DNA from: Candidatus Fermentibacterota bacterium
GTDB taxonomy: Bacteria; JAFGKV01
DNA length: 47,897 nt
Assembly (NCBI GenBank): GCA_030620115.1
Contig: JAUXFG010000006.1
Span: 1 to 47,897 of the forward strand
Direction: 5' to 3'
A model generated the notes under the pieces. That model did no database searches and was not told the origin of the DNA. It worked only from the letters and a program-made list of their open reading frames with translations. The position numbers were made by a program, and so were the translations under genes. Shown here piece by piece: positions 9,075 through 18,361 of this stretch. How positions within the stretch are numbered: position 1 is the first letter of the stretch; each line of letters begins with the position of its first letter.

Positions 9075-10049
9075 ATGACTAGATTCATTGTCGTTGCCAC
9101 TGCACACGGCGTACAGACATTGAAGCGATCGGAAAACGAGTACAGCCGGATGGCGTTGGGCCTCTTGGGGCATCATGTCACCAGTATGGTTGTTGATGGT
9201 GGAATCCTCGTGGCGGGAACGCTGGATGGTGTCTTCAGATCCATTGATCACGGAGTGACCTGGAGAATCGCCGGCGCGGGTCTAAAGACTCGATGCATCC
9301 GCTGGATGACTCGGCTTCCCCATGAGCCGTATCGCATTCTGGCCGGCACGGAGCCGGCAAGCATTTTCTTTTCCGATGACCGCGGCATCGGCTGGCACGA
9401 GTGCCCCGAGGTGCCCGAGATCCGCGACAGCATGGGGTGGTATCTTCCATATTCGCCTAATGCCGGGTGTGTCCGTGATTTTGCATCCCATGAGTCGCGT
9501 TGCTACGCGGCCATTGAAGTGGGTGGACTGCTTCGATCCGACAGCAGCGGCAGGACCTGGGGGCTCGTCGCTGGATGCACGGGCGAGCCTGTGGCCCAGC
9601 CCGCCACTTCCAACATCCATCCAGATGTGCATTCCGTGGAGGTACATCCCACCTCGCCAAATCTTGTTCTGGCGCCTACCGGCGGTGGTCTCTATCGCTC
9701 CGATAATGCAGGGGCATCGTGGCAATGCCTCTATCGGTGTTACTGCCGCGCGGTATGGCTTGACCCCCATGATCCAGATCACCTTCTGCTCGGGCCGGCA
9801 GACTCCGTGAGCCACAATGGCCGTATCGAAGAGTCGGTTGACGGAGGCAAGTCGTGGCATACGGCCACCGCGGGGCTTCCAGCCAGATGGCCGTTGCACA
9901 TGGTCGAGCGCTTTGTGCAACTCGGAGATGAGCTCCTGGCAATCCTCTCCAACGGTCATATCATCAGTTCATCGGCCACAAGGATTGCCTGGCATCCAAT
10001 CCTGGAAGACGTTGGGCACATCACCATTATCCGGTCCCTGGGTGGTTGA
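9075..10049 (+). CDS. Sialidase/BNR-type beta-propeller protein, function unknown
   Basis: The 324-residue protein carries repeated 'Asp-box'-like units such as FRSIDHGVTW, FFSDDRGIGW, RSDSSGRTW, RSDNAGASW and ESVDGGKSW, spaced about 40-60 residues apart. These are the signature of BNR/YCF48-type beta-propellers. I see no signal peptide from the chosen ATG 9075, which has GGAGGATG directly upstream. A longer reading from 9015 would add a hydrophobic stretch, but it lacks that ribosome site. There are no sialidase catalytic arginines that I can assign, so it is probably a scaffold or a binding protein, not an enzyme. Neighbours give no firm clue. Confidence 0.8.
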   Translation: MTRFIVVATAHGVQTLKRSENEYSRMALGLLGHHVTSMVVDGGILVAGTLDGVFRSIDHGVTWRIAGAGLKTRCIRWMTRLPHEPYRILAGTEPASIFFSDDRGIGWHECPEVPEIRDSMGWYLPYSPNAGCVRDFASHESRCYAAIEVGGLLRSDSSGRTWGLVAGCTGEPVAQPATSNIHPDVHSVEVHPTSPNLVLAPTGGGLYRSDNAGASWQCLYRCYCRAVWLDPHDPDHLLLGPADSVSHNGRIEESVDGGKSWHTATAGLPARWPLHMVERFVQLGDELLAILSNGHIISSSATRIAWHPILEDVGHITIIRSLGG

Positions 10050-10066
10050 CCCGGACTTCTCACCGG
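10050..10066 (+). repeat. Gene-end repeat CCCGGACTTCTCACCG, copy 1
   Basis: The 16-base string starts directly after the stop codon of the propeller gene and recurs at 15300-15315, shortly after the stop of the CysN-like gene. A related string (GCCCGAACTTCT) follows the hydrolase stop at 12003. The position suggests a repeat that sits at transcript ends. Confidence 0.5.
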
Positions 10067-10097
10067 CTTCCGGCTGCAACCGCCGATATCCGTGCAT

Positions 10098-10113
10098 TCC
10101 GCCAGCTGGCGGA
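10098..10113. repeat. Perfect 16-base palindrome
   Basis: TCCGCCAGCTGGCGGA is its own reverse complement. A related GC-rich inverted pair (GCGGAC...CCGCCGGCGG) lies about 90 bases further on. The palindrome sits between convergent genes and could serve as a folded RNA end or repeat. Confidence 0.6.
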
Positions 10114-10150
10114 CTCCATCAGCCTCCTCCACGTATCGCAGGCGATAGTT

Positions 10151-10177
10151 GGAGGGCCATGCTCCGTCATGGCCGCC
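10151..10177. repeat. Hairpin repeat GGAGGGCCAYGCTCCGTC, copy 1
   Basis: Seen twice in the window, here and at 12173-12199, with two base differences that keep the stem (GGCCATG / CATGGCC here, GGCCACG / CGTGGCC there). Compensating changes indicate that the fold is conserved. Confidence 0.65.
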
Positions 10178-10305
10178 GTTGGTACTGATACAGCGGACGC
10201 GATCCGCCGGCGGTCGGACGTCCCTCCATCATACAAACTGAACCAAGGGAGGAAATCCATCAGATCTATCACGATTGTCACCTATTCTCATATCCCAAGC
10301 GAACC

Positions 10306-10944
10306 CTACGCTATCCCGTGCTCCCGTTTGTATTGAATCCAGTTTCGTTTGAGATCAACGAATTGCTCGAAAGTCTCCCTCAGCAGGAACGGGTTCGTGC
10401 GCCTCTCGTGGCCAATGGTCGAACTTGGCTTCACTCCATAGTCGTGGCCTGGCCAAACCTCCGTCTCGTCGGGCAAGACCAGAAGCTTCTGAAGAAGCGA
10501 GTCGTACTCAGCTCGTGCGTCGGCTCCGTAACCAGTGCCACCGACTTTCCCCACGAATAGCGTATCACCGGTAATCAGCTTCCCAGGCATTGCTGGTTGC
10601 GTGGCCAGCACACAAATGCTATCAGTTGTATGGCCAGGGGTAAGAATGAATGTGATCTCTATGCTGCCGAGAGAACGCACTTCGCCATCCTTGATACTAC
10701 CAGAGCGCCCAGCAATAAACTCTGCTCCGGTCCTGGCCAGGATGATGGAGTTGCCGTTCGAGTGATCATAGTGACTGTGGGTGTTGAGAAGATAGACCAC
10801 AGTCAAGTCCTGCGCTGACGCCCGGTCCAGCACGAGCTCCGGGCGGTACGATGGATCTATCACTGCCGCATGCCCCGTCTCCTCATCGCCCAAGAGGTAT
10901 GCGAAGTTCCTGTCTCCACCAACATCTATCTGCTCGAAGATCAT
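10306..10944 (-). CDS. Metallo-beta-lactamase-fold hydrolase, glyoxalase II-like
   Basis: The 212-residue protein contains all metal ligands of the fold: HTHSHYDH (H56, H58, D60, H61), PGHT (H105), TGDTLF (D127) and PGHDYG (H167). This pattern fits the glyoxalase II / persulfide dioxygenase branch, which hydrolyses thioesters such as S-lactoylglutathione or acts on persulfides. The substrate cannot be fixed from sequence. The start is ATG with GGGAGGAA eight bases upstream. It is convergent with the propeller gene and divergent from the alpha/beta hydrolase gene, so it is probably transcribed alone. Confidence 0.92.
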   Translation of the reverse strand: MIFEQIDVGGDRNFAYLLGDEETGHAAVIDPSYRPELVLDRASAQDLTVVYLLNTHSHYDHSNGNSIILARTGAEFIAGRSGSIKDGEVRSLGSIEITFILTPGHTTDSICVLATQPAMPGKLITGDTLFVGKVGGTGYGADARAEYDSLLQKLLVLPDETEVWPGHDYGVKPSSTIGHERRTNPFLLRETFEQFVDLKRNWIQYKREHGIA

Positions 10945-11178
10945 GAAGTATTTCCTCCCAATTATGTCCGCTCAGTGATCGCCGTCTTAGCTACTCGCCA
11001 ATATGTTTCGGGATCGAAATGCCATACGCTAGGAATATAGCTCCCCGCCCTGCTTGCGGCGCTATCATAGATTATTCCATCTCATGGCTCTTCTAATCAT
11101 CTCTTGCCAACAGCACACCCGTGACGGACATTCCGTCCAATACTACTGACCAAGTGTTCCCTCTTCCCGAGGCACTCC

Positions 11179-12003
11179 ATGTGGAACTTGATCAAGATCA
11201 CCCTTCTCGTCGGCCTCGGCGCCTATGGCGGCCTCTTGATGCTCATGCGGATTCTGGAGCCAAGGCTCATCTATTTCCCCAGGAAGGAACTGGTGGCAAC
11301 TCCATACGATGAGGGGCTTGCCTTCCAGTCGGTATCATTCACCACATCTGATGGAGTGCAACTCTTCGGATGGTTCATCCCTGCCGGCGATCCCAACAGC
11401 ACAGTCTTGTTCTGCCATGGCAATGGCGGCAACATCTCCCACCGTATCGAATCGATTCGTTTGTTCCACCGTTTGGGCCTCAGCACCTTCATCTTCGATT
11501 ACCGTGGCTATGGTCTCAGCGAGGGACAACCCACCGAGCAAGGAACATACTTGGATGCCGAGGCTGCATGGCAGTACCTCATACAAACAGAAGGATACGC
11601 ACCATCTGACATTGTGCTTTTTGGGCGTTCGTTGGGAGGAGCCATCGCGGCGCGGCTTGCCCATCGCCATGCAGCCGCAGGTCTGATCGTAGAATCAGCA
11701 TTCACGTCGGTTCGGGATATCGGTTCCCAGATGTATCCCTATCTCCCCGTGCGGCTCCTCTCCAGATTTGATTACAATACCAAGACGTGGATAGAAAAGA
11801 CCAACTGCCCCATACTCATTGTGCATAGCCCAGATGATGAAATGATTCCTTTTTCCCACGGACAACGACTCTTCGATGCCGCACCTGCCCCGAAACAGTT
11901 CCTGGAGATTTCTGGATCACACAACAGCGGATACCTCGATTCAGGCCCTGTCTACGAAGAGGGGCTCAACTCTTTCATCTCGGCTATTCTTCATGATGGT
12001 TAG
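11179..12003 (+). CDS. Alpha/beta hydrolase with N-terminal membrane anchor
   Basis: This 274-residue protein begins with one membrane segment (residues about 4-24), so the hydrolase domain is likely on the periplasmic face. The oxyanion region FCHGNGGN lies at about residues 78-85, the nucleophile elbow GRSLGG gives S151, the acid is D220 (SPDDEM), and the histidine is H248 (GSHNSG). This fits the Bem46/ABHD13-like group of serine hydrolases; the substrate is unknown. GAGG six bases before the ATG is the ribosome site. A repeat element begins right after the stop codon. Confidence 0.88.
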   Translation: MWNLIKITLLVGLGAYGGLLMLMRILEPRLIYFPRKELVATPYDEGLAFQSVSFTTSDGVQLFGWFIPAGDPNSTVLFCHGNGGNISHRIESIRLFHRLGLSTFIFDYRGYGLSEGQPTEQGTYLDAEAAWQYLIQTEGYAPSDIVLFGRSLGGAIAARLAHRHAAAGLIVESAFTSVRDIGSQMYPYLPVRLLSRFDYNTKTWIEKTNCPILIVHSPDDEMIPFSHGQRLFDAAPAPKQFLEISGSHNSGYLDSGPVYEEGLNSFISAILHDG

Positions 12004-12014
12004 CCCGAACTTCT

Positions 12015-12115
12015 GTAACTTCTCAATTAGTCCGTGCGTTATTGCGAAAATCCCCCTCAATCCCCCTTTGCAAAAGAGGGAGAAGGCTCGATGCACGGAC
12101 CAATTGAGAAATTAC
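12015..12115. repeat. Inverted-repeat element, copy 2
   Basis: The arms at 12015-12037 and 12093-12115 are 23 bases each and pair with only two mismatches. The core matches copy 1 at 2611-2708 (AATCCCCCTCAATCCCCC and TTTGCAAAAG). Both copies lie just after a gene end. The two arms and core can fold as one long stem-loop. Confidence 0.85.
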
Positions 12116-12172
12116 CGCAAAACATCATGAAGATTGTTATGATATCGCATCACAACCGTGAATTCATCCGCT

Positions 12173-12199
12173 GGAGGGCCACGCTCCGTCGTGGCCGCC
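12173..12199. repeat. Hairpin repeat GGAGGGCCAYGCTCCGTC, copy 2
   Basis: Second copy of the repeat at 10151-10177; stem GGCCACG / CGTGGCC. It lies in the 286-base gap upstream of the glutaminyl cyclase gene, next to the larger inverted-repeat element. Confidence 0.65.
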
Positions 12200-12289
12200 T
12201 ATGCCGTACTTGACGCAGAGCGTGAGCGGAGCATGTTTATGTACATGTGATGACTGCCAGGACAGATTCTATGTTGCGAGGATCCACTG

Positions 12290-13123
12290 TTGAGATTGCT
12301 GCTTCTTGGTTTTTTAGCGGTCATCGGAGCATTCCTGCTCTCCTCATGGCATCGATCTCAGAGAGATGACGGCAAAACCCTCGAACATACAGACAGTTCT
12401 TCTTCTACATCGAGTTCACAAGGCATTCCGATCTTCACATTCAGAGTGGTGAACAGCTATCCTCACGACCCCAAGGCCTTCACCCAGGGGCTTGCCTTTT
12501 CCGAAGGCTTTCTCTATGAGGGAACCGGACTTCGTGGTCACTCATCATTGCGCAAGGTGGAGCTTGAGACAGGCGTCGTACTCGAAGAAAGGATACTTCC
12601 TCCGAGTTATTTCGGCGAAGGCATCACGTGCTTCGAGAACACAATCATTCAGCTCACCTGGCGATCGAACATCGGACTCATCTATGACAGGAATAGTTTC
12701 GATCTGCTCAACGAGTTTCGATACTCATCCGAGGGATGGGGAATCACCTCTGACGGGAGTCGGCTCATCATGAGCGATGGCTCCTCCACACTGCGCGTGT
12801 TGGATCCAATAACCTTCCGGAACATGGGCAGCATTGAAGTGTCCCATTCGCACGGGCTCCTGAAAGGATTGAATGAACTGGAATACGTGCACGGTGGGAT
12901 CCTCGCCAATGTCTGGCCCACGGACATCATCGCCCGAATCTCCCCGGAGACCGGAAGAGTCTCTGGATGGATCAACCTGCGAGGCCTCCTAGACCCTCAG
13001 GATCGATTCGATGGTGTTGACGTGCTGAACGGAATCGCCTATGACCGCAAGAGGGATCGGCTATTCGTCACAGGAAAACTCTGGCCGAAGCTCTTTGAGA
13101 TAGAGCTGATCCCCACGTCATGA
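12290..13123 (+). CDS. Glutaminyl-peptide cyclotransferase, plant/bacterial type
   Basis: The enzyme converts N-terminal glutamine of exported peptides to pyroglutamate. The 277-residue protein has a signal peptide or anchor (residues about 2-20), a Ser-rich linker (about 32-43), and then the five-bladed propeller of this family. Typical motifs are seen: YPHDPKAFTQGLAF, FLYEGTGLRGHSSLRKVEL, FGEGIT, LTWRS, EGWGIT, LNELEYV, ANVWPTD, LNGIAYD and FVTGKLWP. The start is TTG 12290 with GAGGA seven bases upstream; no ATG is available. It is probably periplasmic. It lies downstream of repeats and is probably a separate transcript. Confidence 0.9.
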   Translation: MRLLLLGFLAVIGAFLLSSWHRSQRDDGKTLEHTDSSSSTSSSQGIPIFTFRVVNSYPHDPKAFTQGLAFSEGFLYEGTGLRGHSSLRKVELETGVVLEERILPPSYFGEGITCFENTIIQLTWRSNIGLIYDRNSFDLLNEFRYSSEGWGITSDGSRLIMSDGSSTLRVLDPITFRNMGSIEVSHSHGLLKGLNELEYVHGGILANVWPTDIIARISPETGRVSGWINLRGLLDPQDRFDGVDVLNGIAYDRKRDRLFVTGKLWPKLFEIELIPTS

Positions 13124-13283
13124 TCGGGATGAGCTGACAGCCGATATTCGAGCCGCTTTATTGGGACGATTCGCAACGTGTATGAAGGTATATTGCAAAT
13201 AAGTCCGAGAGTAACCTCGGGCCCGGATATTCCATGAGTCGAGCTCGTTGCACATACGAGCTGGCAAGGTTGATGGGAGCATC

Positions 13284-14045
13284 ATGATCGGACTGACCTC
13301 GGCAGCCCTAACCGATGTGGGGAAGTGCAGATCCCACAATGAAGACGCATTCTATGCCGACAGAAAGGATGGTCTCTTCATCATCGCGGATGGGATGGGA
13401 GGCCACCTTGGTGGCGAGGTGGCAAGTGCGATGGCCATCAAGGAGATCAGCGGCTCTCTGAGACGAGCAGGCCCTTCGGTGTCCATGGATCACTTGAGAC
13501 AAGCAGTAGAAGTTGCAAACGAAGCTATCTTCCAAAGATCAATGAAGGATCCCGCCCTCTATCGGATGGGGACCACCATCGTTATCGCCATCATCGTGAA
13601 CGATGGCGTTCTCTTGGCTCACGTGGGCGACAGCCGTGCCTATCATCTCACGCATTCCGGGCTTGTGAGGGTGACGGATGATCACTCCTTGGTCTTCCGG
13701 CTCTTAGCCGAGGGAAAGATCACCCCCGAAGAAGCAAAGCAACATCCTCACCGAAGCGCACTGCTTCGGGCAGTAGGCGTGGACAAGACGGTTCAGGTCG
13801 ACTGCCGGGAACTCAAGCGTCTCGATACGATGCTTCTCCTCTGTACCGACGGTCTTACGGAGATGATGGACGATCAGGAGATCGAGAAAACACTCAGAGC
13901 ACAACCGGATCCACAGAAGGCATGTGATGCGTTGGTGAACGAGGCAAACCGAAAGGGCGGTAAGGACAATATCACTGTCATCGTCGTGCGGCGTGATGAT
14001 GACGCCTCCGTGACGGGGATAAAGCCGGATATCGGCGCACAGTAG
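13284..14045 (+). CDS. PP2C-family serine/threonine phosphatase
   Basis: The 253-residue protein has the PP2C signature aspartates: RSHNEDAF, IADGMGGHLGGE, LAHVGDSRAYHL, CTDGLTEMM and KDNITVIVV. These bind two Mn/Mg ions that activate water for phosphoserine/threonine hydrolysis. It is a minimal cytosolic domain without a membrane anchor, as in the Stp/PrpC partners of Hanks-type kinases; no kinase is in this window. I chose ATG 13284 with GGGAG seven bases upstream; a longer reading from TTG 13248 has no such site. The CysN-like GTPase starts three bases after its stop, so they form an operon. Confidence 0.93.
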   Translation: MIGLTSAALTDVGKCRSHNEDAFYADRKDGLFIIADGMGGHLGGEVASAMAIKEISGSLRRAGPSVSMDHLRQAVEVANEAIFQRSMKDPALYRMGTTIVIAIIVNDGVLLAHVGDSRAYHLTHSGLVRVTDDHSLVFRLLAEGKITPEEAKQHPHRSALLRAVGVDKTVQVDCRELKRLDTMLLLCTDGLTEMMDDQEIEKTLRAQPDPQKACDALVNEANRKGGKDNITVIVVRRDDDASVTGIKPDIGAQ

Positions 14046-14048
14046 ATC

Positions 14049-15293
14049 ATGGCTCGGGAATTGTTGCGCATCGTCATAGTCGGTCACGTGGACCACGGCA
14101 AGTCCACCTTGATTGGGCGACTGTTTTTCGACACCGGCTCTCTCCCCCGCGAGAAGATGCAGGAAATACAAGAAATCTCCCAGGAACTGGGGCATGACCA
14201 GGTGGAGTTCGCCTTCCTCATGGATCATCTGCAGGAAGAACGGGATCAGGGGATTACAATCGATACGGCACAGGCCTTCTTCAAATCTGAGAAACGAGAC
14301 TACGTGATCATAGATGCGCCCGGCCACCGCCAGTTCCTGAAAAACATGATTACTGGAGCAAGCCAGGCCGAAGCGGCCCTATTGGTTGTCGATGCAGAGG
14401 AAGGTGTTCGAGAGCAGACCACGCGGCACGCATACCTGCTCAGCCTCCTTGGGCTTCGCCAACTCATAGTCGCCGTGAACAAGATGGACAAGGTGAACTT
14501 CTCACAGGAACGTTTTCTGCAAGTCAGCGCGGATCTGGAAGTGTTCCTCAAGAACATCCGATCCGAATCGGTGTTCTTGATTCCCATCTCATCCACCCTG
14601 GGCGACAATATCGCCAAGGACTCCATCTCCATGCCGTGGTATGTGGGCCCGACTATCCTGGAAGCCCTCGACCAATGTCAACCAATGATACCGGCAGAGC
14701 GCCCGCTCCGCTTGCCTGTGCAGGACAACTATCACCTCTCTTCGGGGAAATCCGTGGTGGTGGGTAAAATTGAGGCAGGGACTCTCTTGCCCGGCCAGGA
14801 GCTTCTTCTGCTCCCGGAAAGGACCAGAATCAAAGTGGCGACCTTGGAGAGGTTTCTGGAACAACCTCTCATACTTCAGACAGGAGAGTCGGGCGGCCTG
14901 ACTCTCACGACAGAGATTCCCATTTCCAGAGGCCAGGTTCTCGCTGATCCAGCACACCCTCCTGGTCTGTACTCAACCATTCCGGCAAATGTATTCTGGA
15001 TGGCGAGGTCGCCTCTTTTCGTCGGAGAGGAGCTGACCTTTCGATGTGCGACCCAGGAGACACCTTGCCGGGTCAAGAGAATCAGCACACGTCTGGATAG
15101 CTCGACCCTGGAAGTCATTGAGGAGGATGCAAAGGTCCTTGAAGAGACCGAGGTCGGCAAGCTCCTCCTCGAAACAACCCACCCTATGGTTGTGGAAGAA
15201 CATAGCTTCCTGCCTGAACTGGGGCGGTTCGTACTCGAACGCGGCTATGATGTGGTTGCCGGTGGAATCGTAACCGGGCTCGACAAGGCTTGA
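14049..15293 (+). CDS. CysN-like translational-GTPase family protein (sulfate adenylyltransferase large subunit-like)
   Basis: The 414-residue protein carries GTPase motifs G1 GHVDHGKST (residues 12-20), G3 DAPGH and G4 NKMD. The CysN-specific [10 protein letters not shown] and [12 protein letters not shown] follow the pattern of the ATP sulfurylase large subunit, which drives sulfate adenylation. Domains II and III of the EF-Tu type follow. The CysD partner and other assimilation genes are not nearby; the partner here is a PP2C phosphatase three bases upstream. It may be a true CysN with CysD elsewhere or an orphan paralogue with another role. Family assignment is firm; function is less so. 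Confidence 0.82.
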   Translation: MARELLRIVIVGHVDHGKSTLIGRLFFDTGSLPREKMQEIQEISQELGHDQVEFAFLMDHLQEERDQGITIDTAQAFFKSEKRDYVIIDAPGHRQFLKNMITGASQAEAALLVVDAEEGVREQTTRHAYLLSLLGLRQLIVAVNKMDKVNFSQERFLQVSADLEVFLKNIRSESVFLIPISSTLGDNIAKDSISMPWYVGPTILEALDQCQPMIPAERPLRLPVQDNYHLSSGKSVVVGKIEAGTLLPGQELLLLPERTRIKVATLERFLEQPLILQTGESGGLTLTTEIPISRGQVLADPAHPPGLYSTIPANVFWMARSPLFVGEELTFRCATQETPCRVKRISTRLDSSTLEVIEEDAKVLEETEVGKLLLETTHPMVVEEHSFLPELGRFVLERGYDVVAGGIVTGLDKA

Positions 15294-15299
15294 ACCTAG

Positions 15300-15315
15300 C
15301 CCGGACTTCTCACCG
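15300..15315 (+). repeat. Gene-end repeat CCCGGACTTCTCACCG, copy 2
   Basis: Identical to the 16 bases after the stop codon of the propeller gene at 10050. It sits between the CysN-like gene and the convergent clpB. Confidence 0.5.
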
Positions 15316-15335
15316 ACTTTCGCTCACCAACTCAT

Positions 15336-17975
15336 CTACGACTTCGGCATCACCGCCCTCTTCTGACTTCGGGTCACCTGGAACACGATCTCTCCATCTG
15401 CTTCGTCAACGATCACTTGATCGCCATCCCCGATCTCTCCTGCAATCACCTGCCTCGCCAGCGGAGTCTCCAGGAGGTATTGGATCGATCTCTTCATGGG
15501 GCGTGCCCCATAGACTGGATCATAGCCCCGCTCCGCAATGAGTCTCCGGGCGCCAGGCAAAAGCTCGATCGAAACACCCCGGTCTCTCAACCGCTCACCG
15601 AGCTGGAACATCTGTATGTCCACAATGCGCTCTATCTCATGGAGCGAGAGAGGTTTGAACAGCACGATCTCGTCCACGCGGTTCAGAAACTCGGGCCGGA
15701 ATGCCAGTCGTAGTTCTTTCAGGACACGTTCCCGTATCTCCGGAACGATCTCTCCCGCGGCGTTCACTCCCTCCAGGAGCAGGGGGCTGGCAATGTTGGA
15801 TGTCATGATGATTACCGTGTTCTTGAAGTTCACGGTCTTTCCCTGGTTGTCGGTAAGCCGGCCATCATCAAGGATCTGAAGAAGTGCATTAAACACGTCG
15901 GGATGGGCCTTCTCGATCTCATCGAAGAGCACCACCGCGTAAGGACGGCGCCGAACAGCCTCGGTGAGCTGGCCACCCTCATCATAACCCACATAACCCG
16001 GCGGAGCGCCAATCAGCCTGGAAACACTATGCTTCTCCATGTATTCGGACATGTCCAAGCGGACCATATTGTCCTCGCTATCGAAGAGTGTCTCTGCGAG
16101 GGCTCTCGCCAGCTCTGTCTTGCCGACACCTGTTGGTCCCAAGAAGATGAACGAACCTATGGGTCGTTTCGGATCCTTGAGACCCGCCCGGGCACGCAAG
16201 ACCGCATCTGCCACTGCATTGACCGCTTCATCCTGACCAATGAGCCGCTGGTGAAGCTCTTCGGGGAGCCTCAATAGCTTCTCTCGCTCCCCCTCCATGA
16301 GCTTGGTTACCGGGATTCCGGTCCACCGGCTGACCACCTCGGAGACCTCCTGCGGGGTCACTTCCTCCCTCAGGAGCTGCCCACCCTTATGTTTCTCGGT
16401 GAGCTCCTGTTCTAGGGTACGCAGATTCGCTTCGAGTTGAGGAAGCTTGCCATGTTTCAGCTCCGCGGCCCTGTTCAGGTCGTAGTTCCGTTCTGCCTCC
16501 TCCACATCCCTGCGTGTGGTCTCGATCTCCTGCTTGAGTTCGCGTATCCGGCCAATGCTCTCCTTTTCGGCCTCCCATTGCAGTCGCAGACTATCAGCAT
16601 CGGCCTTGAGTGAACCCAACTCCTCCCGGATCGCGCTGAGTCGCTCCTTGCTTGCCTTATCCTTCTCCTTCTTCAAGGCCTCCTGCTCGATCTCCAGCTG
16701 CATGATTCGGCGCATCTTGGAGTCTAGCTCCTCGGGCATGGAGTCGATCTCCGTACGAACCATTGCCGTTGCCTCGTCGATGAGATCTATGGCTTTGTCA
16801 GGCAAGAAGCGATCCGATATATACCGGTTGCTCAAAACTGCCGCAGATACGAGGGAAGAATCCTGGATCCGTACGCCATGGTGTACCTCGAAGCGCTCCT
16901 TGAGACCGCGTAGAATCGAAATTGTCTCTTCTACTGAGGGAGCCTCCACCAGGATCGGCTGGAACCGGCGCTCCAGCGCCGCATCCTTCTCCACATGCTT
17001 CCTGTACTCGTCCAGGGTAGTGGCCCCGATGCAGTGAAGCTCGCCCCTGGCAAGCATAGGCTTGAGCATATTCCCGGCATCCATGGATCCCTCGGCGCGC
17101 CCCGCGCCCACAATGGTATGAAGCTCATCGATGAAAAGCAGAATCCTGCCTTCGGATGCCTGAATCTCCTTGAGGACGGCCTTCAGGCGCTCTTCGAACT
17201 CACCACGGTACTTTGCCCCGGCAACCAGAGACCCCATGTCCAGGGCGTAGACTATCTTGTCCTTGAGACTTTCGGGCACATCACCACGAACGATTCGCTG
17301 CGCGAGGCCTTCCACGATGGCCGTTTTCCCTACACCCGGCTCACCAATGAGCACGGGGTTGTTCTTGGTCCGCCGGGAGAGAATACGAACAACCCGCCGT
17401 ATCTCCTCATCTCTGCCGACTATGGGATCGAGCTTGCCATTTCGTGCTTCCTCCACTAGATCCCGCCCGAACTTCTTCAGTGCTTCATAGGTGGCCTCAG
17501 GATCAGCACTGGTGACACGCTGCCGACCACGCACGTCACTGAGCGCGTGCAGAAACTTGTCGCGATCAATCTGGTGAGCAGCCAGGACCTTGCCTAGAGG
17601 TGTTGATTTGCCCTCCTCGAAACTGGCCGCAATGATATGCTCAACACTCGTATACTCGTCCTTCATCTTCTTGGCCCACCCCTGAGCCCGGACAAGAAGC
17701 TTGCCTAATCGTTGTGTAATATGGATCTGGCCCGGCGCCACACCGGGACCGCTCACGCGTGGAATCCTTTGCATTTCTACAGCAAGATCTCTTTGGATCG
17801 CCTCAGGATCTCGATCCATCTTGCGCAGAAGTCGAGGCAGAAGCCCCTGCTCTTGCGCCAACAGCGCCGCAAATGTGTGCTCGACATCAATCTGTTGGTG
17901 GCCCAACTCAACGGCAATTCTCTGGGCATCAGCGAGCGCCTCCTGGCTCTTCTGAGTAAATCGACTCATATCCAT
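15336..17975 (-). CDS. clpB: ATP-dependent disaggregase ClpB
   Basis: ClpB threads aggregated proteins through a hexameric pore and works with DnaK. All parts are seen: Clp-N repeats (about residues 6-145), first AAA+ domain with GEPGVGKT near residue 211, the long coiled-coil middle domain (about 405-530), and second AAA+ domain with GPTGVGKT. The length of 879 residues is normal. Three in-frame ATGs occur within 12 bases; GAGGGGG ends directly at the first (17981), so the second (17975) has the best spacing, at six bases. No CIRCE element is visible upstream. The gene is convergent with the CysN-like gene. Confidence 0.97.
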   Translation of the reverse strand: MDMSRFTQKSQEALADAQRIAVELGHQQIDVEHTFAALLAQEQGLLPRLLRKMDRDPEAIQRDLAVEMQRIPRVSGPGVAPGQIHITQRLGKLLVRAQGWAKKMKDEYTSVEHIIAASFEEGKSTPLGKVLAAHQIDRDKFLHALSDVRGRQRVTSADPEATYEALKKFGRDLVEEARNGKLDPIVGRDEEIRRVVRILSRRTKNNPVLIGEPGVGKTAIVEGLAQRIVRGDVPESLKDKIVYALDMGSLVAGAKYRGEFEERLKAVLKEIQASEGRILLFIDELHTIVGAGRAEGSMDAGNMLKPMLARGELHCIGATTLDEYRKHVEKDAALERRFQPILVEAPSVEETISILRGLKERFEVHHGVRIQDSSLVSAAVLSNRYISDRFLPDKAIDLIDEATAMVRTEIDSMPEELDSKMRRIMQLEIEQEALKKEKDKASKERLSAIREELGSLKADADSLRLQWEAEKESIGRIRELKQEIETTRRDVEEAERNYDLNRAAELKHGKLPQLEANLRTLEQELTEKHKGGQLLREEVTPQEVSEVVSRWTGIPVTKLMEGEREKLLRLPEELHQRLIGQDEAVNAVADAVLRARAGLKDPKRPIGSFIFLGPTGVGKTELARALAETLFDSEDNMVRLDMSEYMEKHSVSRLIGAPPGYVGYDEGGQLTEAVRRRPYAVVLFDEIEKAHPDVFNALLQILDDGRLTDNQGKTVNFKNTVIIMTSNIASPLLLEGVNAAGEIVPEIRERVLKELRLAFRPEFLNRVDEIVLFKPLSLHEIERIVDIQMFQLGERLRDRGVSIELLPGARRLIAERGYDPVYGARPMKRSIQYLLETPLARQVIAGEIGDGDQVIVDEADGEIVFQVTRSQKRAVMPKS

Positions 17976-18361
17976 GTCCATCCCCCTCTTGGCTACCAGG
18001 TATTATGAAAAAGAGCTCTGAAAGCTCGAAACTCCATGCGGTGGGGATTGCCCCACTCTTCTGTTCAGTGCAAGAGACGTACCAGTCGAAACTGCGCTAA
18101 TGGCAGCCCCTTCGTCACTCTCGCGGTGCGCTACCAAGCCAGGCTGACATCCTTCCTGCCACATTGGCCGGATGAGCAGGTGCACCACTTCTGGCGATCG
18201 TCCCGGACCCAATCCACAATGAGATCCCCAATCCCCGTTGGTGGATCGATGGTGACATGCCGTGTTGAACTCCTTTATTCAAAGGGAAAAGGAGGTCCTG
18301 CCGTATCGCGGCGGACCTATCATTCATCACTGTCGCTCACAACCGGGAGGTGAGATCCGTC
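17976..18361. other. Divergent intergenic region between clpB and the Nudix gene
   Basis: No gene is supported in this 386-base gap. It contains a short hairpin GTGGGG-ATTG-CCCCAC (about 18041-18056) and, at about 18270-18318, two adjacent inverted pairs (CTCCTTT...AAAGG and AGGTCC...GGACCT). The string GGGAAAAGGAGGT here recurs as GGGGAAAAGGAGGT near 31355. Promoters for both genes should lie here, but no strong -35/-10 pair stands out. Confidence 0.45.

Noticed and set aside
15903-17459. Several long plus-strand frames opposite clpB
   Set aside because: They are shadows of the strongly coding minus strand, with no ribosome sites or family features.
17976-18361. CIRCE heat-shock operator upstream of clpB
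   Set aside because: No TTAGCACTC-N9-GAGTGCTAA dyad or close variant was found.
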